The notes under the pieces: generated by a model | The model's input: the letters and a program-made list of their open reading frames with translations, nothing else | Database searches by the model: none | Told to the model about the DNA's origin: nothing | In this document: positions 52,559-62,260 of the stretch, piece by piece | Layout of the letters: each line of letters opens with the position of its first letter | Position numbering within the stretch: the stretch's first letter is position 1 | Program-made: the position numbers and the translations under genes | Assembly (NCBI RefSeq): GCF_003697785.1 | Contig: NZ_QOKZ01000003.1 | Location: 62,001-126,000, forward strand | Length of the DNA stretch: 64,000 nt | From: Paracoccus alkanivorans | GTDB taxonomy: Bacteria; Pseudomonadota; Alphaproteobacteria; Rhodobacterales; Rhodobacteraceae | Direction: 5' to 3'

Positions 52559-53187
52559 TGCCTTACGATTACGAAAAGGACGGCGCCGCGATCTATCGCC
52601 AATCCTTCGCCACCATCCGGGCCGAGGCCGATCTGGCGCGCTTCACCCCCGAAGAGGAAATTGCCGCAGTCCGCATGATCCATGCCGCCGGGATGGTCGA
52701 GCTGGCCGCGCATATCCGCTTTACCCCCGGCATGGCCATCGCCGCCCGTGCCGCGCTGGAAGGCGGCGCGCCGATCCTCTGCGATGCGCGGATGGTCAGC
52801 GAGGGCATCACCCGCGCCCGCCTGCCCGCCGGGAACGAGATCATCTGCACCCTGCCCGATCCACGCGTGCCCGCCATGGCGCGGGACATGGGCAATACCC
52901 GTTCTGCCGCCGCGCTGGAACTGTGGCGCCCGCACCTGGACGGCGCGGTGATCGCCATCGGCAACGCCCCGACCGCGCTGTTCCATCTGTTGAACATGCT
53001 GGAGGATCCCGCCTGCCCCCGCCCCGCCGCGGTCATCGGCTGCCCGGTGGGCTTCGTCGGCGCGGCGGAATCCAAGCAGGCGCTGATCTCTGCCCCGCCC
53101 GCCCCCGCGCTCATCATCGAGGGGCGCTTGGGCGGCTCGGCTATTACCGTCGCTGCCGTCAACGCGCTGGCCAGCCGCAAGGAGTAA
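52558..53187 (+). CDS. cobH: CobH, precorrin-8X methylmutase
   Basis: A 209-residue enzyme that moves the methyl group from C-11 to C-12 to form hydrogenobyrinic acid. GAAIYRQSFATIRAEADLAR, then MIHAAGMVELAAHIRF provides the catalytic His (in MIHAAG). IGNAPTALFHLLNMLE and GCPVGFVGAAESKQALI are the other family blocks. The ATG at 52558 overlaps the cobG stop (TGATG), and cobI follows after three bases. Confidence 0.95.
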   Translation: MPYDYEKDGAAIYRQSFATIRAEADLARFTPEEEIAAVRMIHAAGMVELAAHIRFTPGMAIAARAALEGGAPILCDARMVSEGITRARLPAGNEIICTLPDPRVPAMARDMGNTRSAAALELWRPHLDGAVIAIGNAPTALFHLLNMLEDPACPRPAAVIGCPVGFVGAAESKQALISAPPAPALIIEGRLGGSAITVAAVNALASRKE

Positions 53188-53190
53188 GCC

Positions 53191-53946
53191 ATGACCCAAG
53201 CGAAAGGCAGGATCATCTGCGCGGGCCTCGGCCCCGGCGATCCCGAACTGATCTCGGTCAAGGCCGACCGGGCGATCCGGGGCGCGCGGCATGTCGCCTA
53301 TTTCCGCAAGGCCGGGCGGCAGGGGCAGGCGCGCCGGATCGTGCAGGGCATGCTGGCCGAGGGCGTGACCGAATACCCTATGGAATACCCGGTCACCACC
53401 GAGCTTCCCTTTGACAGCCCGGAATACAACGCCCTGCTGGCCGCATTCTATGACCAATGGGCCACGAGGCTGGCCGATCTGGCGCAGGATCACGAGGTGG
53501 TGGTGCTCTGCGAGGGCGATCCGTTCTTCTACGGCTCCTTCATGCATCTTTACATCCGCCTGCGGGGCCGCGCCCCGGTCGAGGTGATCCCCGGCATTCC
53601 GGGCATGGCGGGCTGCTGGAACGTGACCGGGCAGCCGGTCACATGGGGCGACGACGTGCTGAGCGTGGTCATGGGCACCCTGTCTGAGCCCGACCTTATC
53701 CGGCATATGCGCGGATCGGACGCGCTGGTGGTGATGAAGACCGGCCGCAACCTGCCCAAGATCCGCCGGGCGCTGGCGGCAGCCGGACGGCTGGACCAGG
53801 CATGGCTGATCGAACGCGGCACCATGCCGGGCGAAAGGGTGGTGCGGCTGGCCGAGATCGAGGCAGGCGACTGCCCCTATTTCGCCATCGTGCTGATCCA
53901 CGGACAGGGCCGCCGCCCCGTCTCGATGCCAGAGGCGGCGGAATGA
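53191..53946 (+). CDS. cobI: CobI, precorrin-2 C20-methyltransferase
   Basis: A 251-residue SAM-dependent tetrapyrrole methyltransferase. IICAGLGPGDPELISVKADR is the N-terminal signature with the length and spacing of CobI; CEGDPFFYGSFMHLYIRL and VIPGIPGMAGCWN give the SAM-binding and active-site loops. It methylates C-20 of precorrin-2. Its stop overlaps the cobJ start (ATGA at 53943). Confidence 0.94.
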   Translation: MTQAKGRIICAGLGPGDPELISVKADRAIRGARHVAYFRKAGRQGQARRIVQGMLAEGVTEYPMEYPVTTELPFDSPEYNALLAAFYDQWATRLADLAQDHEVVVLCEGDPFFYGSFMHLYIRLRGRAPVEVIPGIPGMAGCWNVTGQPVTWGDDVLSVVMGTLSEPDLIRHMRGSDALVVMKTGRNLPKIRRALAAAGRLDQAWLIERGTMPGERVVRLAEIEAGDCPYFAIVLIHGQGRRPVSMPEAAE

Positions 53947-54686
53947 GCGGTCGGGTCACGGTCGCGGGGCTCGGCCCGGGCGCCGATAGCATGGTCACGC
54001 CCGAGGTCAGCGCAGCCCTGGCCGAGGCCACGGATGTCATCGGCTATATCCCCTATGTCGCCCGCATCGCGCCGCGCCCGGGCCTGACCCTGCATGCCTC
54101 GGACAACCGGGTCGAGCTGGACCGCGCCGCCCATGCGCTGGAACTGGCGCAGGCGGGGCGGCGCGTGGTCGTGGTCTCCTCGGGCGATCCGGGGGTCTTC
54201 GCCATGGCCTCTGCCCTGTTCGAGGCCGTCGAGGCCGATCCGTGCCATGAAGCGCTCGACATTCGCATCCTGCCCGGCATCACTGCCATGCTGGCCGCCG
54301 CCGCGCGTGCAGGCGCGCCATTGGGGCATGATTTCTGCGCCATCAACCTGTCCGACAATCTCAAGCCCTTCGCGCTGATCGAGCGCCGGTTGCGGCATGC
54401 CGCAAGGGGCGATTTCGCCATGGCGTTCTATAACCCCCGCTCGGCCAGCCGCCCGCATCAATTCGCCCGCGTGCTGGAGATCCTGCGCGAGGAATGCCGC
54501 TCTGATCCGCTGATCACATTCGCCCGTGCCGTCTCGACACCCGATGAACGGCTGATCACCGTAACCCTGTCCGAGGCGCGCCCCGAGATGGCAGATATGC
54601 GGACGGTTGTGCTGCTTGGCAATTCCGCGACCCGCCGCGTCGGGCGCTGGATCTATACCCCGCGACGAGCGGAGGGCGCGACATGA
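53943..54686 (+). CDS. cobJ: CobJ, precorrin-3B C17-methyltransferase
   Basis: A 247-residue methyltransferase that contracts the corrin ring while methylating C-17. VAGLGPGADSMVTPEVSAAL, then IGYIPYVARI distinguishes CobJ from its relatives. VVSSGDPGVFAMASALFE and LPGITAMLAAAARAGAPLGH follow, and MAFYNPRSASRPHQ is another CobJ mark. It starts on the cobI stop. Its last 34 bases overlap the end of cobK on the other strand. Confidence 0.95.
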   Translation: MSGRVTVAGLGPGADSMVTPEVSAALAEATDVIGYIPYVARIAPRPGLTLHASDNRVELDRAAHALELAQAGRRVVVVSSGDPGVFAMASALFEAVEADPCHEALDIRILPGITAMLAAAARAGAPLGHDFCAINLSDNLKPFALIERRLRHAARGDFAMAFYNPRSASRPHQFARVLEILREECRSDPLITFARAVSTPDERLITVTLSEARPEMADMRTVVLLGNSATRRVGRWIYTPRRAEGAT

Positions 54687-55408
54687 TGCAGCCACGCCAT
54701 CGCCTCTTCGGGGCTCGCGACCCTGAGGCGCGGCGGCAGCCGGGGCCTGTCGATCATCACCACCGGCAGGTGCAGGTGGCGGGCGGCGACCAGCTTGGCC
54801 TCGGTCCCCGCGCCACCGGAATTCTTGGCTACCAGATGAGTGATGCCATGGGCGCGCATCAATGCCTCGTCCCCCTCTGCCGTGAAGGGGCCGCGGGCGA
54901 TCACGGCCTCGGCACCCTGCAACGGAAGCGGCCCCTCCGGCGGATCGACCAGCCGCAGCAGGTAATGATGCGGACGGGTGGCAAAGGGGGCGAGGTTCTG
55001 CCTGCCGATGGCCAGGAACACCCGCGCGGGCGCGTCGGGCAAAGCGCGGGCGGCCCCCTCGGGATCGGCGGCATGGGTCCAGCGGTCCCCCGGCCCGGCG
55101 CTCCATGCCGGGCGCTCCAGCGCCAGAAGCGGGGTTCGCGTCTCTTCGCAGGCGACAACCGCGCTGCGGCTCATCTGCGCGGCAAAGGGATGGGTCGCGT
55201 CGATCACATGGCTGATCGCCTGCTCCCGCAGGTAGGCGGCCAGCCCCGGGACGCCGCCGAAGCCGCCCACGCGCAGCGGCAGGGGCTGTGCGAGCGGCGC
55301 ATGGGTGCGGCCCGCATAGGAAAACACCGCATCCATGCCCGCATCCGCCAGCAGGCGAGCCATGCGGCTGGCCTCGGTCGTGCCGCCCAGCAGAAGGATA
55401 CGGATCAT
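54653..55408 (-). CDS. cobK: CobK, precorrin-6A reductase (encoded against the operon)
   Basis: A 251-residue NADPH-dependent reductase. ILLLGGTTEASRMARLLAD is the N-terminal signature; VIDATHPFAAQMSRSAVVAC, FLAIGRQNLAPF and THLVAKNSGGAGTEAKLVAA are typical CobK blocks. It reads leftward in the middle of a rightward operon. Its start codon overlaps the cobL start codon on the other strand (both within CATG at 55406-55409), and its end overlaps the cobJ end by 34 bases. Its promoter must therefore lie inside cobL, and the B12 riboswitch cannot control it directly. Confidence 0.94.
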   Translation of the reverse strand: MIRILLLGGTTEASRMARLLADAGMDAVFSYAGRTHAPLAQPLPLRVGGFGGVPGLAAYLREQAISHVIDATHPFAAQMSRSAVVACEETRTPLLALERPAWSAGPGDRWTHAADPEGAARALPDAPARVFLAIGRQNLAPFATRPHHYLLRLVDPPEGPLPLQGAEAVIARGPFTAEGDEALMRAHGITHLVAKNSGGAGTEAKLVAARHLHLPVVMIDRPRLPPRLRVASPEEAMAWLHHVAPSARRGV

Positions 55409-56597
55409 GGCTGAACCCTGGTTGACGATCATCGGTATCGGCGAGGATGGCTTGGCCGGGCTGCCCGATGCAAGCCGTTCCGCGCTGGAACAGGCCGAAA
55501 TCGTTTTTGGCGGCCCTCGGCATCTGTCGCTTGCTGGGGTCGGGGCCAAGGGGCAGCCTTGGCCGGTGCCCTTCGATACCGCCCCGGTGCTGGAATGCCG
55601 GGGGCGGCCCATCGCCGTGTTGGCCTCGGGCGATCCGTTCCGTTTCGGCGCAGGAGGGGCCTTGGCCGAATGGCTAGAGCCCGGAGAATGGCGCGCCCTG
55701 CCCGCGCCGGGCATATTCTCGCTGGCTGCCGCACGGTTGGGATGGCGGCAGGAACAGACCGCCTGCCTTGGCCTGCACGCAGCACCATTCGCCCGCCTGC
55801 GACCATATCTGGCACCGGGTTGCCGGATCATCGCCACCCTGCGCGATGGCGCGGCGCCAGTGGCCCTGGCGGAATGGCTGACGGCACAGGGCGCGGGGGC
55901 GATGCGCATGGCGGTGCTGGAACGGCTTGGCGGCGCGCAGGAGCGTGTGCGACAGACCCGCGCAGACGGCTTTGGGATCACGGGAATCGAGGCCCCGGTC
56001 GCCGTCGCCCTCTGCGGTGCCGACCTGCCGCGTGGGTTCGGCCCGGCCAATGCGCCGGGACGGCCCGAAGCGGAATTCGCCCATGACGGCCAGATCACCA
56101 GATCGCCCATCCGCGCCCTGACGCTCGCCGCTCTGGCCCCACGGCGCGGCGCGCTGCTCTGGGATATCGGCGGCGGATCGGGCGCGGTCTCGGTCGAATG
56201 GGCACTGGCCGGAGGCCGCGCCTGCTGCATCGAGCCGCGCCCGGATCGGCTGGCCAATATCCGCGCGAATATCGAGGCTTACGGGTTGTCCGGTATCGTC
56301 GAGCCTATCCATGGTGCTGCCCCCGAGGCGTTGGCCGGTCTGGCAGAGCCGGATGCAGTCTTTGTCGGCGGCGGTGCAAGCCGGGAATTGTTCGAGACGC
56401 TCTGGCCGCTTCTGCCCGCAGCCGCCCGGCTGGTAGCCAATGCCGTAACGCTGGAAACCGAGGCCCTGCTGACCGATCTGCATGTCCGCCGAGGCGGCAG
56501 CCTGACCCGGATCGAAATGGCCGAGGCCGCGCCCCTTGGTCGGATGCGGGGCTGGCAGGCCGCACGGCCAGTGGTGCAATGGCAGGTGACGCGATGA
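55407..56597 (+). CDS. cobL: CobL, precorrin-6Y C5,15-methyltransferase (decarboxylating)
   Basis: A 396-residue two-domain enzyme. The N-terminal CbiE-like domain (about residues 1-195) starts MAEPWLTIIGIGEDGLAG and includes LASGDPFRFGAG. The C-terminal CbiT-like domain (about 225-396) has a Rossmann SAM site, LLWDIGGGSGAVSVEWAL. It adds methyl groups at C-5 and C-15 and removes the acetate carboxyl. AAGGAT lies seven bases before the ATG, inside the antisense cobK gene. Its stop overlaps the cobE start (ATGA). Confidence 0.95.
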   Translation: MAEPWLTIIGIGEDGLAGLPDASRSALEQAEIVFGGPRHLSLAGVGAKGQPWPVPFDTAPVLECRGRPIAVLASGDPFRFGAGGALAEWLEPGEWRALPAPGIFSLAAARLGWRQEQTACLGLHAAPFARLRPYLAPGCRIIATLRDGAAPVALAEWLTAQGAGAMRMAVLERLGGAQERVRQTRADGFGITGIEAPVAVALCGADLPRGFGPANAPGRPEAEFAHDGQITRSPIRALTLAALAPRRGALLWDIGGGSGAVSVEWALAGGRACCIEPRPDRLANIRANIEAYGLSGIVEPIHGAAPEALAGLAEPDAVFVGGGASRELFETLWPLLPAAARLVANAVTLETEALLTDLHVRRGGSLTRIEMAEAAPLGRMRGWQAARPVVQWQVTR

Positions 56598-56947
56598 GAG
56601 TGGCAGGTTTCGGCTGCCGTCCGGGCGCGCCCATCGAGGCGCTGCGTGATGCCCTGGCCCGGACCGGGATGCAGGAACTCTCGGCACTCGCCACCATCCC
56701 GGTGCGCGAGACTGAACTGACCGCCTTGGCGCGCGCGCTGGACTTGCCGCTGCATCTCAGCGAGGTGGCAGGCATCACCACTCCCACGCGATCCGAGCGT
56801 ATCCAGGCCATGCACGGCACCGGCTCGATCGCCGAGGCTGCTGCCCTGTCAGCCTGTGGACCGGGCGCGAGGATCATTGTCACCCGTGTCACCAGCACCT
56901 GCGGCCGCGCCACTGCGGCCATCGCCGAACGCAAGGAAACCCCATGA
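56594..56947 (+). CDS. cobE: CobE, cobalamin biosynthesis protein (CbiG C-terminal domain)
   Basis: A 117-residue single-domain protein like the C-terminal part of Cbi[20 protein letters not shown] and [20 protein letters not shown] are family marks. The role of CobE in the aerobic pathway is not settled; it has been proposed to stabilise or pass on intermediates. It overlaps cobL and cobM by four bases each, so it is translationally coupled to both. Confidence 0.92.
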   Translation: MRVAGFGCRPGAPIEALRDALARTGMQELSALATIPVRETELTALARALDLPLHLSEVAGITTPTRSERIQAMHGTGSIAEAAALSACGPGARIIVTRVTSTCGRATAAIAERKETP

Positions 56948-57717
56948 CCGTCCATTTCATCGGTGCCGGTCCCGGCGCGGCTGATCTGATCACCCTGCGC
57001 GGGCGCGACCTGATCGCGGCCTGCCCGGTCTGCCTCTATGCGGGCAGCCTGGTCCCCGAGGCATTGCTGAGCCATTGCCCGCCCGGCGCGCGGATCGTAA
57101 ATACCGCGCCGCTCAGCCTCGACCAGATCATCGGCGAGATGGCCTCGGCCCACGCGGCGGGCCATGACGTGGCGCGGCTGCATTCGGGTGACCTCTCGGT
57201 CTGGTCGGCGATGGGAGAGCAACTGCGCCGCCTGCGCGTACTGGATATTCCCTTCGAGGTGACACCCGGTGTCCCCTCTTTCGCTGCCGCTGCCGCTGCC
57301 TTGCAGACCGAGTTGACCCTGCCCGGCATCGCCCAATCCGTGGTGCTGACCCGCACGCCCGGCCGCGCCTCGGCCATGCCGCCGGGCGAGACACTGGCCG
57401 CATTCGCCGCCACGGGTGCGACTTTGGCCATTCACCTGTCGATCCACGCGCTGTCCCGCTCGGTAGCCGAGCTAATTCCGCATTACGGCCCCGATTGCCC
57501 GGTGGCCGTTATCTGGCGCGCAAGCTGGCCCGATCAGCGGGTGATCCGCTCGACACTGGCCGGGATCGAGGCCGAGGCGGAAGGCATCGACCGCACCGCA
57601 CTGATCCTTGTCGGTCCGGCACTCGCGGCGGAAGGCTTCGACGACAGCCGCCTTTATGCCGCCGATTACGACCGCCGTTACCGCCCTACCGGTGCAAACC
57701 CGGAATTTCCCGAATGA
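56944..57717 (+). CDS. cobM: CobM, precorrin-4 C11-methyltransferase
   Basis: A 257-residue SAM-dependent methyltransferase. [39 protein letters not shown] and [20 protein letters not shown] are the CobM blocks. It methylates C-11 of precorrin-4 and is the last gene of the operon. No cobF (C-1 methyltransferase/deacetylase) or cobB was found, so the full pathway needs genes elsewhere. The dispersed repeat at 57739-57770 lies just downstream. Confidence 0.95.
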   Translation: MTVHFIGAGPGAADLITLRGRDLIAACPVCLYAGSLVPEALLSHCPPGARIVNTAPLSLDQIIGEMASAHAAGHDVARLHSGDLSVWSAMGEQLRRLRVLDIPFEVTPGVPSFAAAAAALQTELTLPGIAQSVVLTRTPGRASAMPPGETLAAFAATGATLAIHLSIHALSRSVAELIPHYGPDCPVAVIWRASWPDQRVIRSTLAGIEAEAEGIDRTALILVGPALAAEGFDDSRLYAADYDRRYRPTGANPEFPE

Positions 57718-57738
57718 TGATGCCTGGATATACCGATG

Positions 57739-57770
57739 GCCCCCGAGGTATTTGCACAAAGAAGAAGAGG
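57739..57770 (-). repeat. Dispersed repeat downstream of cobM, related to the cobN insert
   Basis: On the minus strand the text reads CTTCTTCTTTGTGCAAATAC followed by CTCGGGGG. It shares CTTCTTCTT, a C/AAATA core and CCTCGGGGG with the repeat inside cobN at 48964. This copy lacks the GC hairpin. The intergenic position is the expected one for such elements. Confidence 0.65.
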
Positions 57771-57802
57771 CATTTGGTTCCAAATGTCCCGTCATCAATA
57801 GT

Positions 57803-57833
57803 AAAAGGGCGGCAAGGAACTATCCTGCCGCCC
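57803..57833 (-). terminator. Rho-independent terminator of gap
   Basis: On the minus strand GGGCGGCA (57833-57826) and TGCCGCCC (57814-57807) form a stem, extended by GGA/TCC, and TTTT follows at 57806-57803. It lies 24 bases after the gap stop codon and may also stop transcription arriving from the cob operon. Confidence 0.85.
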
Positions 57834-57856
57834 GATCCGTCCGCGATATCCTCTGA

Positions 57857-58858
<1,002 letters not shown>

Positions 58859-59097
58859 GGCTCTTTCTCCCGACCAGATGACGTTGCGTTTCCTCTAGCG
58901 TGGCTTGGGGGCCGATGCAAATCCCCTTGAAGGCCCCGATAGCCGGTGGCGCGGCTCTTTGCCACCGGATCGACGGGTCCCGGGTTGACCCGCGAAACAG
59001 CGGTATCTCGGTTATCGGCTGAAAACGGCAGCGCTGCGGATCTTTACTCTTGAACCGCTTCGGGCTTCAGATTGACGTCTGCTTTTCCGGAAAGGGC

Positions 59098-59241
59098 TTA
59101 ATTCCAGAAGGTTACGTGGTCTACCAGTCGGTCGAACATCTTCCCGGCCAGCACCGGCAAGTCCATGTGCAGCCAGAAGTAATCCAGAGCGAATATGCCG
59201 ATAATCAGCACCGCGATCGTGATGGCAACCTGATTGTTCAT
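59098..59241 (-). CDS. Small single-pass membrane protein (47 residues)
   Basis: This short gene encodes a membrane helix at about residues 5-24 (VAITIAVLIIGIFALDYFWL) and a short amphipathic tail ending DRLVDHVTFWN. A perfect GGAGG lies six bases before the ATG, the best ribosome site in the neighbourhood, which is the main reason for accepting so short a frame. It lies between fliG-like and gap genes, all leftward, and could be expressed with gap. The function is unknown; the size and layout recall small regulators of membrane enzymes. Confidence 0.75.
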   Translation of the reverse strand: MNNQVAITIAVLIIGIFALDYFWLHMDLPVLAGKMFDRLVDHVTFWN

Positions 59242-59349
59242 GTCGGCCTCCGGCGGTGTTTATGGCGCGCCTTGCACGCAGCGGCAAGATAGTCCGCGAT
59301 CACTCTGGCGAGACCGGACGGGGCGATGAAAAAAACGGTTCCGCCCAGT

Positions 59350-60360
59350 TTACTCGTCGTCCTTCGGCAGAATCAGCTTCAGTTCACCGTCCATCTGCAG
59401 TCTGCGGATCGTGGCAACGACCTCGTTTGCTGCCGCCTCCGCCTCCTCGGAACTGATCGTTCCCAGATCCGCTATCTCCTCGCGCAGGCCGTCCGCCATG
59501 CGCGAAGACAGGTTCGAAAGAATGAACTCGGCCGCGGCGGCCTCTTCCTCTGATTTCTGGGATAGTGCCTTCAGCATTGTGGCCTGATCCACCTCGCGGA
59601 TGATGCGTGGGATGTCGCGCGGTTCGACCCGTTTCGGTATATGCGCAAAGATGAAAATCGCCCGCCGGACATCGACGGCGAATTCCGCATCCTCGTTATC
59701 CAGCATTTCGAGGATATCATCGCGCAATTCCGAACTCGCGAAGTTCAGCATGTCGCCCATGCGGTCACTGGCCGGCGTTTCCATCGCCGGGCGCGGCAGG
59801 GCGTCTGCCGCCTGCGCCAGAACCAGACCGATCCGGCGCAGCGCCTGCGGCGCGATATTCCGGGTCAACGACATCGACTGCGCGACCATCCGCGCCCGCT
59901 CACGCTCCAGCGCCGAGTAGGTCGCGGCAGCCTTCTCGACCGGCAATTGCGACAACATCACGGCCACCAGTTCGACCGCCTCGTTATCCGCGAGGGTCTG
60001 GATATCCTCTTGCGGCAGTTCGGTAATGCGCGGCCAGGGATCGCCGCGCCCCGACATCAGGACCAGCCGCCGCAGCCGATCGGTCGTATCGTCGGAAAGG
60101 CGGTCCGCCAGTATCGCCAGAGTGCCGTCCAGATCGCCGGGGAAGGTGACTCCCACGGCCTCCAGGCTGTCGCAGAACTCCGTGATCACATCATCCCGGG
60201 TTCTGCGGTCGATCAGCTCCATATTCGCCATTTCCTCGACCAGCAGGGTCTGTCGGTCGCTGTCGAATTCGTCCAGGCTTACCCCCGCATCGTCATCCAG
60301 CAGCAGACGAACGATAATCGCCGCCTTTTGCCGCGGACTCAGCCCGGTCTGCGTATTCAT
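59350..60360 (-). CDS. FliG-domain protein, orphan
   Basis: A 336-residue protein with the FliG architecture. The N-terminal part (SPRQKAAIIVRLLLDDDAGV) is like the FliF-binding domain. The middle domain is around DLNxP-type text (EDIQTLADNEAVELVAVMLS, QLPVEKAA). The C-terminal motor domain has FIFAHIPKRVEPRDIPRIIR and LSSRMADGLREEIADLG, which keeps the charged R...REE row that meets the stator in FliG. GAGGGCGG precedes the ATG at 60360. No other flagellar gene is near, and the residue match to true FliG is modest, so it may serve a MotAB/ExbBD-like complex instead of a flagellum. Confidence 0.85.
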   Translation of the reverse strand: MNTQTGLSPRQKAAIIVRLLLDDDAGVSLDEFDSDRQTLLVEEMANMELIDRRTRDDVITEFCDSLEAVGVTFPGDLDGTLAILADRLSDDTTDRLRRLVLMSGRGDPWPRITELPQEDIQTLADNEAVELVAVMLSQLPVEKAAATYSALERERARMVAQSMSLTRNIAPQALRRIGLVLAQAADALPRPAMETPASDRMGDMLNFASSELRDDILEMLDNEDAEFAVDVRRAIFIFAHIPKRVEPRDIPRIIREVDQATMLKALSQKSEEEAAAAEFILSNLSSRMADGLREEIADLGTISSEEAEAAANEVVATIRRLQMDGELKLILPKDDE

Positions 60361-60442
60361 GCCCGCCCTCGTCAGCCGTTGATCACTTGCCGGGGACCAG
60401 TCTGGCATGGATTTCCTAACCCGAATTTACCGGCGACGGCTT

Positions 60443-61756
60443 TCAGGCCGGATTTTCGCCGAAAACCCGTGCAAAAATCGTATCGACATGCTTGGTGTGA
60501 TAACCGAGATCGAATTTCTCCTCGATCTCCTCGCGCGTCAGGGCCGCGGTCACTTCCGCATCGGCCAGCAATTCCTCCTTGAAGTCCTTGCCTTGCTCCC
60601 AGACCTTCATGGCATTGCGCTGCACCAGCCGATAGGCATCCTCGCGCGACACCCCTGCCTGGGTCAGTGCCAGCAGGACCCGCTGGCTCATCACCAGGCC
60701 CTTGAACTTGTTCATATTGGCAAGCATGGTCTCGGGATAGACGACCAGCTTGTCGATCACCCCCGCCAGCCGGTTCAGCGCGAAATCCAGCGTGATCGTC
60801 GCATCAGGCGCAATGCCACGCTCGACCGAGGAATGGCTGATGTCGCGCTCATGCCACAGCGCCACATTCTCCATGGCCGGGATCACCGCCATGCGGACCA
60901 GCCGGGCCAATCCGGTCAGATTCTCGGTCAGCACCGGGTTGCGCTTGTGCGGCATCGCGGAAGACCCCTTCTGGCCGGGGCTGAAGAATTCCTCGGCTTC
61001 CAGCACCTCGGTGCGCTGCATGTGGCGGATCTCGATGGCGATGTTCTCCATCGAACTGGCGATCACCCCCAATGTCGCGAAGAACATCGCATGGCGGTCG
61101 CGCGGGATGACCTGCGTGCTGATCGGCTCGGGGCGCAGACCCAGCTGCGCACAGACATGCTCCTCGACGCGCGGATCGATATTGGCGAAGGTCCCGACCG
61201 CGCCCGAGATCGCGCCGGTGGCCACCCCTTCACGCGCCCGTTCAAGCCGTTCCCGCCCGCGCGCCATCTCGGCATAGAAGCGCGCGAAGGTCAGGCCCAT
61301 CGTGGTCGGCTCGGCATGGATGCCGTGGCTGCGCCCGATGCGGACGGTGTCCTTGTGCTCCAGAGCGCGGCGCTTCAGCGCGGCCAGCAGCTTGTCCATA
61401 TCGGCCAGCAGGATGTCGGCGGCGCGGACAAGCTGGACATTCAGCGTGGTGTCCAGAACATCGGACGAGGTCATGCCCTGATGAACGAAGCGGGCATCTT
61501 CGGATCCGATATGCTCGGCCAGATGGGTCAGGAAGGCGATCACGTCATGCTTGGTCACCGCCTCTATCTCGTCGATCCGGGCGGTATCGAACTCCACGTC
61601 CCTGGCACGCCAGACCGCTTCGGCATTCGCCTTGGGGATCACCCCCAGCTCGGCCTGTGCGTCGCAGGCATGGGCCTCGATCTCGTACCAGATGCGGAAC
61701 TTGGTTTCCGGCGACCAGATCGCGGTCATTTCGGGGCGGGCATAGCGAGGGATCAT
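60443..61756 (-). CDS. purB: Adenylosuccinate lyase
   Basis: A 437-residue PurB. The fumarase-superfamily signature is GSSAMPHKRNPVLTENL; TSSDVLDTTLNVQL and GRSHGIHAEPTTMGLTFA give other active-site loops. It removes fumarate from SAICAR and adenylosuccinate in purine synthesis. The ATG at 61756 gives the normal start MIPRYARPEMTAIWS; the frame is open further upstream but without family sequence. It stands alone between the fliG-like gene and a divergent SMR transporter gene. Confidence 0.97.
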   Translation of the reverse strand: MIPRYARPEMTAIWSPETKFRIWYEIEAHACDAQAELGVIPKANAEAVWRARDVEFDTARIDEIEAVTKHDVIAFLTHLAEHIGSEDARFVHQGMTSSDVLDTTLNVQLVRAADILLADMDKLLAALKRRALEHKDTVRIGRSHGIHAEPTTMGLTFARFYAEMARGRERLERAREGVATGAISGAVGTFANIDPRVEEHVCAQLGLRPEPISTQVIPRDRHAMFFATLGVIASSMENIAIEIRHMQRTEVLEAEEFFSPGQKGSSAMPHKRNPVLTENLTGLARLVRMAVIPAMENVALWHERDISHSSVERGIAPDATITLDFALNRLAGVIDKLVVYPETMLANMNKFKGLVMSQRVLLALTQAGVSREDAYRLVQRNAMKVWEQGKDFKEELLADAEVTAALTREEIEEKFDLGYHTKHVDTIFARVFGENPA

Positions 61757-61921
61757 GGCAGGCTCCTTGTCGTTGGCGCGGGCATAGCCTTCTGCTGCCG
61801 CCGGGGCAAGTTGCATGTCTTGGCATCTGCCGCCGGCAGCGGCGAATCCGAGGTTGAACAGCGCCGGGGGCTGGGCCAAGTTCCCTTGGTCGCCAAACCC
61901 CGCCAGCCAAGGAGATTCGCC

Positions 61922-62260
61922 ATGCTGTCCCTTCCCTATCTCGCGCTGCTAATGGCGATCGCTCTCGAGGTGGTAGGGACTTCGCTACTGCAAAGTTCGG
62001 CCCAGTTTACCCGGATATGGCCGACAATCGGTATGGCATTATGCTATCTGCTCAGCTTTTATCTGCTGTCGATCAGCCTCAAGGTGCTGCCGCTCGGCAT
62101 AGCCTATGCGGTGTGGAGCGCGGTGGGTATCGTGCTGGTTGCGCTGATCGGGCTGGTGATATTCGGACAACGGCTGGATTTGCCCGCGGTCATCGGACTG
62201 TCACTGATCGTCGCAGGCGTTCTGGTGGTCAACCTGTTTTCCAAGACGGTCGGGCATTAA
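61922..62260 (+). CDS. Small multidrug resistance (SMR/EmrE family) transporter
   Basis: A 112-residue protein with four membrane helices. The essential membrane Glu is at residue 16 in AIALEVVGTSLLQSS, and LGIAYAVWSAVGIVLVALIG is the family signature. It probably exports quaternary cations or similar drugs by proton exchange as an antiparallel dimer. AAGGAG lies before the ATG. Its stop codon shares TTAA with the stop of the opposing MotB-like gene. It could equally be a guanidinium or polyamine exporter; the sequence alone does not decide. Confidence 0.92.
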   Translation: MLSLPYLALLMAIALEVVGTSLLQSSAQFTRIWPTIGMALCYLLSFYLLSISLKVLPLGIAYAVWSAVGIVLVALIGLVIFGQRLDLPAVIGLSLIVAGVLVVNLFSKTVGH

